From Thecaphora thlaspeos (Eukaryota > Basidiomycota > Ustilaginomycetes > Urocystidales > Glomosporiaceae), in the NCBI GenBank assembly GCA_900291925.1, contig UWYS01000011.1:62001-126000 (forward strand): DNA of 64,000 nt, read 5' to 3'. Shown in pieces: positions 47,607 through 58,956 of this stretch; position 1 is the first letter of the stretch; every line of letters begins with the position of its first letter. The notes under the pieces were generated by a model. That model was not told where the DNA came from. It made no database searches and saw nothing but the letters and a program-made list of their open reading frames with translations. The translations under genes were made by a program, and so were the position numbers.

Positions 47607-50357
47607 TCGAAGAGAGCGTCCGTGCCGTTGCAAAGGCTCTGCTCTCGTGCCCTCGTGCTGGCCGCTCACTCAGCCCACGCACTTGGAACGCCCTCACCAG
47701 CCAGACGACCCCGCCTCGTCCTTCTGTCGTCGGCCTCGCACCCCCCACCTACGTCCGCGCGCCGGCCTCGCCGGAGCTTCGTCTTGCGGTGGACCCTAAC
47801 GCGGTAGCGGACAAAGGGTGACGCAGGACCAGGGTCCTTCGTGGTGGGAGAAAGGAGCGGGCCTCTTCCTAGCCTAGCGGCCATCCGCCTCGCCATCAGT
47901 GCGCCTTCGTCGTCTTCACGACGGCCTCGCCGCCAGGCTGTGGCGTGGTGGTGCCGCCGGCCTCATGACTTCCAACTTTCAGCACTGTCGTCATCGTTGT
48001 CATCGCCATCGTTGCCGCAAGGCTGTCATCTCGAGGCGTCGTTCGGGCTGAGCGAATCGCGCCGGCAAGGCCGTTCAGCGCCGCTTTGCGCTGCGGCGCG
48101 GGTCCTCTTCCCGCCCCGATCACTCTCCAAACGCTGGGCAAACGTCGGGACGCGCAAGACGGAACTGCGGAGGAGCGGCATCGTGGCTTCGCAAAGGGAG
48201 GCGACAATGATCAACGCTTCACCCGTGCCCTTCATGTGGTGTGCAGCTCAGGGCTCCGAGCCTCCGAGGGTCAGGTAGAAGCCGTAGTCGATGTTGGCTA
48301 TTGGAGGCTGGTCTCGATGGTACGCTACGTCTGTCGTTTCAGGTAACATCGTCAGAAGAAACATGGCAGCACGAGGCAAGGGAGATTATTATCGAGTGGA
48401 CAACGTCAGTAGACCGTCACACGCCTATATATTTCTGGATTGCCACTCGACAGCGACAAAGAGTTACCGATTCGGACGCTCGTGCTCGTGTATGGTCGGC
48501 CAGCACATGAGAGATGGCCAGAGCGCCGCAGAGAGGGTCATAAGGTCATGGGTGTAACTTTAGCACAGTCCGTCGGGACGCGTCCGTCGACGTGCAAAGG
48601 CGCGTTGGGCGCATCCGCGACGATCGGCGGAGCTAAGGCGGAGAAGCGAAAGCACGGACCCTAGGCTAGGCTTGCTTTGCTTCGCGTGCCGAACGACGCG
48701 ACATCAAAGCGTCTTGTTTCTGAGAACAGTCGAAGGGCGAGGGCAGGGGAGCGTCGATAACTTCAACATCTAGCGTCGTCCCGCCAGTCAAGAAGCGGTC
48801 TGCTGCGGTGACACGTTTGTCCGTGCTGGTGGTCGCTCGTCGCCTCCTGACAGGACGGGCGACGTGTCGACCGACCGACTGGTTGACATCTCATGCGTCT
48901 GTCATAAGAGACTACAGAGTACCTCGACAACTCCCTGGCCGAGATCATTGGTACAAGGGGCGAGGGGACCTTGGCAGGTGCAGGAGGGACCGTGACACGA
49001 GCCCAGCCGGACACGAGGAGCGACGCCGGTTCCACGTTCGCGGAGGCCTCGACTGGCCTGTTGTCTGGTCGCTACCTAAGCATGCACGCACGCTGCTTGT
49101 AAGGATCTTTTAATACCTTGAGAGGGTAGGTATGTACCCACCCTCGATCCGCGTACACGGCGCCTCTTGACCGTCGACGCTACGGCGGTCAGGAGGCAGG
49201 GGGAGGGGATCGACTCTAGCGTGCCGAGGCCAGCCACGAAAACCTCACCGACGGATCCCTCTCGTCCTCCGCAGCCAGCTGTCGAGGTCGGAGCAGCGCT
49301 GCGCGCCTCGGCTGCGGATCGACCGAGTTTGCTTACTGTAGTTGGACAGTCAAAGTCAAGTGGGATATTTCGCCTTCCTACCACCGTCCGGAAGCTACGG
49401 TCACCTTGCTCGCTGTTACGTATGGCATTCGTACAGCCGGCGGCCCAAGTAGCTGCTGCTTCTCCGGCAGAGCGGCCTGGACATCTCTACGCGGTAAGAC
49501 GTGGGACGCGACTTCCATGGTTGCTGGCAATGCCGTCGTGTCGCGTGCAAGCGAGTGTGGGCGACGAGCGACGGCGGACGACTGCGGCGAGCAGCGACGA
49601 TAGCTGCTTCGTTTCTCGGCCGTCCCTGCATGGCGGCGACTGGCTGTTCCTTGTTCTTTCGCAGTGATGTGTCTCTTGAGTGGCTGCGAGCAATGCGGGG
49701 TTCATGGTCTACATGGATGCTCGCAGCGTCAGTGCTCTACATCCGCGAGCCAGCCTGCGACTACGACGTGCTGAGAGGACCGAGGCTGTTACTGGTCTTT
49801 CGCACGTCGTTTGCGCACGCAACGGCTTGAGGCGTCGCCGTGTGGACACGCGAGGGAGCACGGGCCAGCTTACAGTAGGTGGTTGCGTTGTTCTCGAGGC
49901 AGTGAATGTGTGCAGAGTAGTTTCAAGAGGGTTGGCGTTGAAGTGGCGGTGTCGAGAAGCCGCTACAGACACGACGGCTGGAGGAGGTACAATAATAGAA
50001 TGGCGGTCGGGAGGGAGCGCGTGCTCGGATCCGAACCTGTCGTGGAAGGTGTCTCGTGCGTGCCAAGGGCGGCGGCGGCGGCGGGGACGGGAAAAAGCGA
50101 GGAAGGGCGAGAGAGTGTGTCGAGTGTGTGGCTCCACCTCGCTCTCTCTTCTATCCTCGCACCTGTGCTATGCTCTTCTCGCAAGCCCACCTCACCGCCA
50201 TCACCTACACCTTGCAGCATCCATACGGGCCTGGTCCAGCGCGTACGCTTCAATCTTCCCTAGAAGGAACCGTCCACCCGCCTTGCGCTCAGCACAGCTA
50301 CCTCGCTCACACTCTTTCCGCTTTTGATCAAAAAGCGCTCCCGCTCCAGCCGTCACA

Positions 50358-53300
50358 ATGGACGACGACGACGATGCTTTCCTCTATGGAGACGACAACA
50401 ACAACCACGACAATGGCGCCGCCACAGCCGCAACTACCAACAAAGCCAGTCAGCCACCAGCGAGCACATCCGCGACCACCGCCCCGGCTGCAGCACCGAA
50501 CGCCAACCAAGGTGGGCTCGATCTACCCACCCTCGACGCCGTAGCCGGCCTCACCGGGACCGACGGTCTCCAGCAGCCCGTCGCTGGCTTATACGGCGCA
50601 ACACACGGACAGCCGCAGCCGGATGTCCGGGCTGACGCAGCAGCAGCACAGGAGGTGGACGGTCACAACGATGACAACGACGACGACGAAGAGCAGGAGG
50701 AGGAAGAAGACGCAGACAGCGATTCGGACATCGAGTTTATTATCGATGCCAACCAGGAGCCCGCCCCGCCTCCGCCACGTCCTGCCTTCCAGCGGCCAGG
50801 AGCACCGGGATTCCGACCCGGCTCCCAGCAGAACACTCCACAGCGACCGCAGTCGGCCATCACCTCGGAGTACACACCCCTCTCCCGTGCGCAGCTGCTC
50901 GCCAGCCCCGCCGCCGCTGCGGCCGCCATAGCTGCAGCTGCGTCGGGCTCGCCCACCAATTCTGCCACCCCTGCCGCCGCAACAACGCCAGCGCTAACAC
51001 TGGCGGTCGGAGACGGCGTCGCCGCCGCCGCAACCGCTGCCCACCGATCCCTCCACCAGCCCGAAGGTCCGCCGCCACCCGTACCCTCGACGGCACCGCG
51101 CCTCAACCTGTCTCCGGGGCCCGAGGACCGCGCCTACCCGCAGCCTGCGGACGCAGCGGCAGCAGAGGCCGAGCAGGAGGGGATTGACATCTTTGACATC
51201 AACATCGACCAGCTCGACGACAAACCCTGGCGACGCCCCGGCGCCGACCTCACCGACTACTTCAACTACGGCTTCAACGAAGAGAGCTGGGGCCTGTGGA
51301 GGGGCAAAAAGGAGGTCACCACCGAGACCCGCAAGCAAATCGAGGCGCGTGCATCGAGAGAGGGCGAAGAGGTGAGTTTGAAACCCGTGTGGCCATGAAC
51401 CGTGCCCTCTGAACTGTGCTGCCCCTGCTGCCCCCTTTTTCAGGTGAGCGATGGAGCTGACATCGACGTTCTCTCCATTCTTCCGCACGCGTTAGGCCGG
51501 TCCCACCGCCGGCGCGCTCTCGCAGAACGGCGAGCTACCTCCCGATATGCGACAGATGATGACAATGATGCCGCCCGGCATGCAGATCCCGCCGCAGCAG
51601 ATCCAGGCGATGATGGGCGGCGGCGGGAACGGCGGGAACGGCGGCCAGGGCGGCATGATGGGCATGCCGGGTCCCGATCAGATGATGGCGATGATGGGCA
51701 TGGGCGGCGGTCAGGGGATGCAAAACATGTCTGGGATGCCTAGCATGCAGCAGATGCAGCAGCAGATGGGCGCCATGGGCGGGATGTTTGGCGGCGGCGG
51801 CGGTGGCGGTCACAACGGCATGCACGGCTTTCACGGCCAACAGCAGCAGCAGCAAGATCAGCAGCAGCGCTTCATGGGCGGTCCGCCGCCACCCCGAGGA
51901 CCGATGGGCAATAACAATGGCAACAACCAGAACCAGAACTTTGGCCCGGGATCCGGAACGCCCCACGGGACGCACGCTCAGCAGCAGCAGCAGCAGCAGA
52001 ACACCAACGGCAGCCTCAACAGTCCGCGCCCGCCGTCGCCTTCGGGAGCCAAGCAGGCCTCCCACAGCGACAAGGAGACTACTTCCGAGGATACTCTGCA
52101 CGCGAGGCGGGACGAGCCACTAGAGGACCTGACACAGGTCAAGAAAGAGAGCAGCGATCAGCCGGACGCTAGCGGCTGGGACGAACCGTTGCCCAGCAAC
52201 GGCGGGGCAGTGCCGTCCGTGCCGGGTGAGTGGCAGAGCAGGGACGAATGAAGGCGGGCTGCATCGCGGTCATTTGGCGGAGGAGACGTGTTGACACTTC
52301 TACTGGCTTTGCTTCCCTCTTTGCGCTTCCAATTCCAACAGGCGCCATGTCGCAGGTCAAGATGCCAATCGACGGGATGCCAGAGATGGTGAGCAGCAGC
52401 TAGCCCGAGAGTCGGGTAGACTGAATATATCACGACGAACGTTACTAACGCAAACAGCTCTGCCCTTCTCCGCCATCGCTCTCACGGCCACCGTCACAGG
52501 ACATGAACGCCTTTTTTGGCGCATCCGGCGTTAACCCTTCGCAGGTAGCCGCCGCCGGCTTCCCGGTCCCGGTCGGAATGCCGCCGGGCCCTTCGGGCGT
52601 CGGCGCCGGAGGAATGACGCCGACACCGCCCACCGGTCCGAGCGCTACGCGAGGCGGGGCGGCAGCGGGTCGAGGCGGTGGCGTAGGACGGGGAGCCGGT
52701 GCGCCGGTTGCCGTTGCAGGCTGGGGAGCGGGACGAGGACGAGGCCTAGGCGTCAAGGGCGCACCGACGGGACCGAGCGGCGGCAAGGGTCGAGCGCCGC
52801 CTACGGGCCCCGCTGCCGATCGCGCTGCCAGCCCGCTCCCGAGCAACGTTCCCACCGGCCCGCGCAACCCGGGCAAGCGGTACAACGACCGCGATACGGG
52901 CGTTGGAGCTGCCGATGCGCTCGACTACGGCGGTGGCGGCGGCGGCGGAGGAGGCGGACCGGCGGGCAACGACGAAGAGAGTCCGCGAACTTTTGATTCC
53001 AAGCCGCGCGATCGGGACCGCGAGAGGACGAGGGAGAGGGGCGGCGATCGCGATCGCGATCGCAGTTCGAGAGAAGGTTCGGCGCGGGATAGCGACCGTG
53101 CGGCGCCACCGCGTCGAGAGCGACGAGAGCGCGGGCGGGACCATCGAGATCACCGCGAGAGGGAAAGGGAACGGGATCACAGCGATAGAAGGAGAGGAGA
53201 GCGGGATAGGTCGGTCGATAGCCAGACCACCGAGGGAGGTAATAGAGACTCGTCCTTGGGCCGTCGAACGCGTCGCGGGGCGGGACATAGAGGTGCGAGG

Positions 53301-53642
53301 GACGACGAGGAAAGTATGGCGAGCGAACGGGAACACGAGTACGACTCTGCTTCGACGGCCAGAGGAGGGGGAGGAAGGGGTAAACGCGGAAGCCGTGCAG
53401 GGAGGAGAGGAGGGGGAGAAGAGGAAAGGGAAAGAGAGAGGGAAGCGAGAAGTCAGGCTAGAGCAGAACGGAGAGCGGGCAGAGATCCAGCTGCCGCCGC
53501 TGCGACGGATGGTTCGAGCAAGGGCGGGAGGAAGAGGAGCGCACCGGACGATGCGGAAGACGGAGCAAGTGGAGCCGAAGGCGCGGCAGGAGGCGGCGAT
53601 TCGAAGACGAGGAGGAGGAGGAGTAGTAGGAAGAAGCGCTGA
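50358..53642 (+). CDS. FIP1: Fip1, subunit of the cleavage and polyadenylation factor, with RD/RE-rich tail
   Basis: Exons 50358..51371, 51496..52225, 52342..52388 and 52458..53642, 991 residues. Fip1 tethers poly(A) polymerase to the cleavage/polyadenylation complex in the nucleus. After a very acidic N-terminus (DDNDDDEEQEEEEDADSDSD near 110-130) comes the Fip1 signature at about 280-322: IDQLDDKPWRRPGADLTDYF then NYGFNEESWGLWRGKKE. Exon 2 encodes a Met/Gly/Gln-rich stretch. The tiny exon 3 (47 nt) encodes AMSQVKMPIDGMPEM. Exon 4 encodes Gly/Pro-rich sequence followed by Arg-Asp/Arg-Glu repeats, as in animal FIP1L1 rather than yeast Fip1 (327 aa). Intron 3 has a perfect TACTAAC branch site (52443-52449). 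Intron 1 contains an internal acceptor fused to a donor. Convergent with RNPS1, 244 bp between stops. Confidence 0.92.
51372..51495 (+). other. FIP1 intron 1 with recursive splice site (zero-length exon)
   Basis: The intron starts GTGAGT at 51372 and ends GTTAG at 51495. At 51441-51449 the sequence reads cag|gtgagc after a long pyrimidine run, that is, an acceptor directly followed by a donor. The two halves (72 and 52 nt) each have their own branch-like motif (CTGAAC; CTGAC) and pyrimidine tract. Removing both halves in turn, or the whole at once, gives the same mRNA. Confidence 0.6.
52443..52449 (+). other. Consensus branch site TACTAAC in FIP1 intron 3
   Basis: Perfect TACTAAC ending 8 nt before the exon 4 acceptor CAAACAG (exon begins at 52458). 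Confidence 0.7.
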
Positions 53643-53886
53643 TTGCATCCACCCCATCTCGCTCGCGAGCTCGGGTCGTTTGGACTGGGAGAAGCTGGAA
53701 CAGTCGTCGTATCAGGATCGAGTGGAATGTCATCTCTCTACCTGCTTCTCCACTCTCTGTAGCTTTCGCTTGGCTAGCATTTGCCTCTGTGTGCGGGTGT
53801 GTGTGTGTGTGTAGAGAGACGAAAAAGAAGGGGGCCCCACCTGGCCGCTGCACTTCCGCTCGTCCGTCCGTCCTTCCGCCCGCTGA

Positions 53887-55047
53887 TCAGTCCCTCATGA
53901 ACGCATAAGCATTCCTCGCCGTCGACGCAGCACCATAATCAGGCGACCTTCTCCTGCTACCCTCGCTCGGTTCATCTGCATCTCCGCCTCGACGGGTAGG
54001 ATCTCTCTCCCTCTCCCTCTCTCTCGCGGGATTTGTACTCCTCTCCCTCCCTTGTCGTCTGAAATGGGGAGGAGGAGCTCTAGCACTCCAACCACTATCC
54101 CCCTCACTTCCTGCACCTCCGAAAGCCGGTGGTGGAAGTGGAGCACAACTCCTTCCCCACCCTCCTGCTCCTTTCGTTCCTCTCGCATCATGTTCGCGCT
54201 GCTGTTGTCCGTACGTCGACGCTCTGGTATATCGTGCGCGCGTGCCGTCGTCGTTATACCTATTTCGGTTGATGGATGGTGGTGCAGAGACGTAGCTATC
54301 TCCGACCCTAGATCGAGAGGACTGGTAAGCACGTCGTCGATCTTGACCAAAGTCGCCGCTGGCCCTGTGAGCAGATGGGACGACGAGGCGGGAAGGAGGG
54401 GGTGCCTCGTCTAGTCGAACTTCCAACAACGCCCCGTCGATCTGACCACGATCCATATGTTCCATTGCCTTTTCGGCATCGGAAGATCGTGAGAAGACGA
54501 CGTGCGCTCCCGTCATTGCTGCGTTGGGTTGTGAAAGTAGAAAAAGGGTCAGTCATCGAGACGTTGCAACGGAACATGAAGGATTAGGGTAGATCTTACA
54601 TCTTGTCGAACCTCCATCGGAAAGAAGGACGTCCTCCACCCGTCCATACACACTGAAGATGTGGTGAAGATGTCGTTCCTTGACGTTTTTCGTCAGACCT
54701 TTGATGACTACCGCATGGAGAGGACGTGTAGAAAGGGACGGTACTGGTGGAGAGGGGGGCGATCTTGTGCGGCCTCTCGATCGAGACCTGGATCGGCTGT
54801 AGGACCGTGAACGTGAGCGAGAGCGAGGTGTATAGTCGCTCGATCTCGAATCTGTACGGCGAGAAGGGGAACGTGAACGGGAAGGGAAACGGGGACTGTA
54901 GGATCGTGATCGCGATGGAGATTTGGACCGAGTTGCGGAGCGGCTCCTCGAGCGCGAGCGCGAAGGCGAGAGGGAACGAGCGCGGTGTGGTGAGTGAGGT
55001 GTGAGTGAGCGGCTGCGGCCGCGTGGAGCGTTGTCGACAGCGTCCAT
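53887..55047 (-). CDS. RNPS1: RNPS1-like SR protein (exon junction/ASAP complex)
   Basis: Two exons, complement(53887..54518, 54600..55047), 81 nt intron (GTAAGA donor, ACGCAG acceptor), 359 residues. RNPS1 is a nuclear splicing and export factor of the ASAP/PSAP and exon junction complexes. The N-terminal 100 residues are Arg-Ser dipeptides. A single RRM (about 108-185) includes LHAVVIKGLTKNV, HLHHIFSVYGRVEDV, AHVVFSRSSDAEKAMEHM and the RNPS1-typical DRGQIDGALLEV. The tail is Arg/Pro-rich with RERERERDPTRR. The splice divides the RRM between its second and third strands, giving STRS|MTGAHVVF. The start is the first real ATG of the frame (55047). Human RNPS1 is 305 aa. A generic SR/RRM protein is the main alternative. 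Confidence 0.85.
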
Positions 55048-55419
55048 CGTCCCCGACAACGATGGGTCGTCTTAGGCAGGCGGGCGGTAGTTGGAGAGAG
55101 AGGAAGGGATAGTGGAGTCTTGATGGAAAATCAAGAAGAAAGCGAGGCGCTGGCCCCACAACAGAAAAATAGCGGCGCAGTGGGCGAGTGGAGGCCGCGC
55201 CGCGCTGGCGCATAAGGAGCATGGAAATCAGAGGGAAAATCTACGGCCAAATGGCACGTCCACCAACCACCCTCTCGAACCAAGTACACGATCAAGAATA
55301 TACTGATGATGGACTTTTCTTCGCTTCTCTTCACGCCTTGTCGCGCGACTACATCAACAACAGACAACAAACCGACTACGGCAGGGTATCACCACCGGCC
55401 GAACGAGGCGGCATCGCCT
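55048..55419. promoter_or_regulatory. Promoter region of RNPS1, downstream of peroxiredoxin
   Basis: 372 bp between tandem minus-strand genes: RNPS1 promoter/leader plus the peroxiredoxin 3' end. Nothing else recognised. Confidence 0.4.
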
Positions 55420-56177
55420 TTAGATGGCCTTGAGCACGTTGTCCGCCGAGGTAACCGAGACGTCAGGCGCATTCTTCTCGACAAACGCCTTCTTGACAAC
55501 GCCGCCCTCGACCAGCAGCGCGTATCTGTGGGCGCGCGCGGACACACCAGGAGCAGATTGGCAGATCTAACAGTTAGTCAAAAGGTCGCGCAGAGAGGAA
55601 AGCGCCAGGCATGGGAAACGCACCGCTGCGAGCGCTGGCCGCCAAGAAGGCCGGAAGCGTCAAAGTTGAGGCCGACGGCGTGAGTGAACTGTGTGGGCAA
55701 GCGCGCGGACAGGAACAGAGGATGTCAAGAAATGCCAGGATTATCTCTTGACTTGCAACGGTCCAGCGAGCGACCGACGTCGTCTGTCCGTCGCTTTCGC
55801 CCCCTTTTCCGGAGACTTAGGCTACTCACGGCACCGGTGTCGTCGGCGAGGATGTGGACGAGGGGCGAGCTGGCGCCGAGCTTCTCCTTCCAGGCCTGGG
55901 TGGTGAAGGCATCGTTGACGGCGACAATGTAGATGCCCTCTACGCCCTTCTGGTTGAAGGCCTGGGCGTGCTCGACGTAGCCGGGGACGTGGCTCGAGCA
56001 GGGCGGGGTGAAGGCGCCGGGGACGCCGACGACGAGGATGCGGCCAGTCTGCTTCGAGAGGTCGACGGTGGCGTTCTCCGGGTCGTTTTCCTTGATGGCG
56101 ACCGACGTGGGGAGCTTGTCACCCTCCTTGATGGCGCCCTTGATGGCGGACTTGACCTTGTCGGCGAGGTGGGACAT
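55420..56177 (-). CDS. Prx5/Ahp1-type peroxiredoxin with a single cysteine
   Basis: Three exons, complement(55420..55525, 55624..55688, 55830..56177); introns of 98 and 141 nt, 172 residues. It reduces hydrogen peroxide and alkyl hydroperoxides. The peroxidatic motif is VPGAFTPPCSSHVPGY with Cys60. Then come VNDAFTTQAWKEKLGA, HILADDTGA|FTHAVGLNFD, GGQRSQRYALLVEGGVV and EKNAPDVSVTSADNVL, all in family order. Cys60 is the only cysteine, so no intramolecular disulfide can form and recycling must use an outside thiol. It ends NVLKAI without an SKL-type peroxisomal signal, so it is probably cytosolic (Ahp1-like) rather than Pmp20-like. A TATA-like box lies about 110 bp upstream of the start. Skn7 is a known activator of such genes in yeast. 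Confidence 0.93.
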
Positions 56178-56285
56178 TGTGGCGGTGTGTGTGTGGTGTG
56201 GTGTGTAGAGGAATAAGGAGGGCCGGAGAGGTGAGGGATGTGTGAGGAGGTGATGAGGGAAGGCGCAGCAGGCGAGGGGCCGCTC

Positions 56286-56292
56286 TATATAT
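56286..56292 (-). promoter_or_regulatory. Candidate TATA box of the peroxiredoxin gene
   Basis: TATATAT in a GC-rich setting about 110 bp upstream of the ATG at 56177. Position and composition fit a TATA element; not proven. Confidence 0.45.
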
Positions 56293-57473
56293 CCGCTCGC
56301 GAGGCATGGGCCATCCAGCAGAAGAGCACAAAGGCGTGTTCTGACGTCGAAAAAGGCCGCCGAGGGTGATCACCGCCGGCTGCATTGCATGCGATGACTT
56401 CCACGATGGCCGACGACTCGGGATTGCATCAGAGGAGCAGGCACAAGGTGGTCAGGGGGAGGGTGCCAAGCAGCCAAGTAGCCTGACGTATGTAGCTAGG
56501 TAGCAGCGGTGGCGCGGCGCAGCGGCCTGAGCATGCACCGCGCCTGGCCCGAGCACGGCATCCGGCCTTCACAAAGCGGTTTGCCGACCATCGACACCGA
56601 TTCTCCCTGCCGCCTTCTCCCCAACCCCCGGCCGCCTCTCCATCGCCGGTCGAAGATCGGGTGATCGGATCGGGCAACGCATCAATAACCCGATTTCAGA
56701 TCGTTCGGTCAACCGGCGGCACCGCACTCGCACAGCTTCTTCGCTGCCCTCACCTCGCCAGCTGCCACGGCGCCGGCAACTGGGACGTCCCTCGTTGGAC
56801 AACCCAGAGACAGGTTGTTACGCTGCGCCTCGGCGATTCCGGTGTACTGCCACTACCCCGAACATCCCAACCACGGCGAATCCCACATTCTGCCTTCTGT
56901 CTCGTCAGCGTACGTGCGTCCTTTCGTCGCCCAACTTTGTCCAGCTCATCTCGGTGGATCAGCTTGGTGGGAGGGAGTTGGGTGGCGTCTTAATCAACCG
57001 CGTGTCTACAGTACCTTTGTCGCCAACGTCATGCAAGGCACAAGACCACAAAGGGCCAAGGAGCCAAATAAGGTGGGAGTTAGACGAGACCGTGCTGGCC
57101 CCACCGACGATGCAACGAGAGCTGAGGCGAACCGCTTGCCTCTTCCTTGCTCTCCTTCGCGGCAGCCTGCTGCAAAACCTCCCTCTCTTTTTCTCCTCTC
57201 GCCTTGCCTCTTGCCCGCGGCCTTGGCGTGTCTTCGCTGTGCGTTGAGACAACGACGCTGTTTTAGCTCAAGCTTCGCTCTCATTGTTTGCCACACTGCG
57301 CTCCTCGGCACCTGCTCGCTATGTCCGCCAATCAAGCAAGTCAAGCAAGGGCACGCATACAGTGTAGCCCCACCATGCGATGCCGGCAACATGACCGCTG
57401 GATGTGGTTCCTTCCGGCCTCTACAAGGCCGCAGGGCACCATCCTCCGACGAAATTCAATGCAAGAGTCAGAG

Positions 57474-57479
57474 TATAAG
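57474..57479 (+). promoter_or_regulatory. Candidate TATA box of the secreted glycoprotein gene
   Basis: TATAAG about 105 bp upstream of the ATG at 57579. Inferred from position. Confidence 0.35.
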
Positions 57480-57578
57480 TGAAGAAGGTCCAATGTCAGG
57501 CAGACGCTTTAAGGCGCAGGAAAGGACCACGCCCAACCGCGCCACCCACCCTCGCGCTCCCGCCACCTTCCTGCCAGG

Positions 57579-58956
57579 ATGAAGTCGACCCTCGCAACCT
57601 CCGCCTTGCTCCTCACAACGCTATCCGGCGCTGGCTTCGTCACTGCCTTACCTTCAATGCAGCCAGGTGAGCTCGCGGCCGATGGCTTTGCTGCTGCGGC
57701 GCTCTTCGTTTCCGGTCCGGACGCAACGAGAATATTGTTTGACCCTCATCATGCTTTCCTCGCCACACCTCGTCTTGCCCACCACCTCAAAAGGCTATCA
57801 GAATGACGTCGTAGCCCGCGCGATCAATAGCTCAGGGGCCATCAACGGCATCAGCCGCGACTTGTGGATACACAGCTCCGATGAGTGAGTGCCGCATCCC
57901 TCGTCGGATACGTTGTGCGACCTTGATAGAGTCACCATCCCTAACGCAAGGCAACGCACCTGCCCTTCGATTGCACGTCCATCGCAACGCTCCACGCAGC
58001 TTCTGCCTGCTGATGCCCCCAAACCCGGTGAAACAGGACATTGTCGGTGCGCTCGATAACGCCGTGTGAGTAGCAAGGCTTCAAGAATGGCAGCTCCGTC
58101 ATTCCCGAACCCACCATGAAGACATCCACTCACGTTCCTCTCGCTTCACTCGGCATCATGCAGCTCCTACTGCATCAACCCTATCAACGGGACACGACCC
58201 ATGCCCGATGGCTTCCTCAAGACGGCGCACTACCTGCACAGCGACAAGTGGACTCAGATCACGGGGACCTACTCTTCGGGAGCGATGCACCTCTCCTCGA
58301 CCGACTGCGGCACCGAATACGACTCGCTAGCGCCCAAGGGGGTCCGGCTTTCGGACGGTCGATTCTTCTTCCAGTTCCTCGGCGGCTGCGACGACTCGGG
58401 CGAGAGCGTCTACTGCATGCGCATCTGCGACGACTACGAATACTGCTCTAGCGCCTACGACCAGCTGGGATGCCGCTACGTCATGCCGGGCAAGTACGAG
58501 AAGCCGGACGCCTTCACGGAATGTCTGGCCGATGCAGACGACCCGGTCATGGTGTACGGGGGAACGTCGACGTTTTACCAGGGCATGAAGCCGACGCCGG
58601 CGCCGAGAAGCGCGCCCAAGTCGTCGCAGTGTAGCACCTGGGCCTCGCCGACGCCGTCCGGCATCACGTACAGCTGGGCCGTCCAGTCGTCGTCGCCTCA
58701 GGTCACGTCCGTTGCCGCAACCCTTTCGGCGAGACCGACGACGTTGGTCTTTCCCAGCGAAGCGGCGGTAAGCGCATCCCCCTCGAACACCAAGGCAGTA
58801 GCATCCTCGTCGCCGACCGCAGCATCGACAAGGTCTCCTCCGGCATCGTCCGAACAGCAGGTCAGCAACGGAGGGAACACCACCATCCGACAAGTGGCGT
58901 CGGTAGTCGTCGCTGCTGCTGCCATTGTGGCGAGCTGCTGTCTGCTTCTCATCTAA
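57579..58956 (+). CDS. Secreted GPI-anchored protein, macrofage-activating-glycoprotein-like
   Basis: Four exons, 57579..57666, 57794..57884, 58000..58065 and 58164..58956, 345 residues; introns of 127, 115 and 98 nt with closing phases. A signal peptide is visible (residues 1-24, LLLTTLSGAGFVTA). The mature part reads GYQNDVVARAINSSGAINGI, LWIHSSD|DFCLLMPPNP, YCINPINGTRPMPDGFLKTA, YCMRICDDYEYC, YDQLGCRYVMPGKY and MVYGGTSTFYQGMKPTPAP. This cysteine pattern is the one of basidiomycete secreted proteins labelled macrofage activating glycoprotein, whose biochemical role is unknown. A Ser/Thr-rich stretch (about 205-315) and a hydrophobic C-terminus (VVVAAAAIVASCCLLLI) after NGGN indicate a GPI anchor, so it probably sits in the cell wall or on the plasma membrane. 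Confidence 0.85.

Larger units (their letters stand above)
45713..50357. other. 4.6-kb gene-poor region between divergent WC-1 and FIP1
   Basis: The largest gap in the window. Contents seen: an 8-bp-stem inverted repeat at 46059-46080, a TATAAAA at about 46687, a (GC)8 run at 47335-47350 and three 9-bp repeats at 47580-47606. The many short open frames overlap on both strands and show no recognisable domain. It must hold the WC-1 and FIP1 promoters and leaders; long leaders or noncoding RNA are possible. Confidence 0.45.
56178..57578. other. Divergent intergenic region peroxiredoxin/secreted glycoprotein
   Basis: 1.4 kb between divergent starts. TATA-like elements are seen near each gene (56286-56292 and 57474-57479). 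Plus-strand open frames inside it have no family resemblance and lack a convincing start. Confidence 0.45.

Noticed and set aside
51444..51743. FIP1 exon 2 beginning at the strong CAG acceptor at 51443
   Set aside because: It gives a frame of Arg/Asp-rich nonsense ending at 51743 and loses the Met/Gly-rich segment and the RD/RE tail. Kept as a splice-site finding instead.
55268..55285. B-box-like GGTTCGAGAGG on the minus strand, possible tRNA
   Set aside because: No matching A box, no cloverleaf and no acceptor stem can be formed around it. No tRNA, rRNA or snRNA was recognised anywhere in the window.
56815..57582. Plus-strand open frame before the secreted glycoprotein
   Set aside because: No ATG start or domain, overlaps the TATA-like promoter and signal-peptide exon of the real gene.
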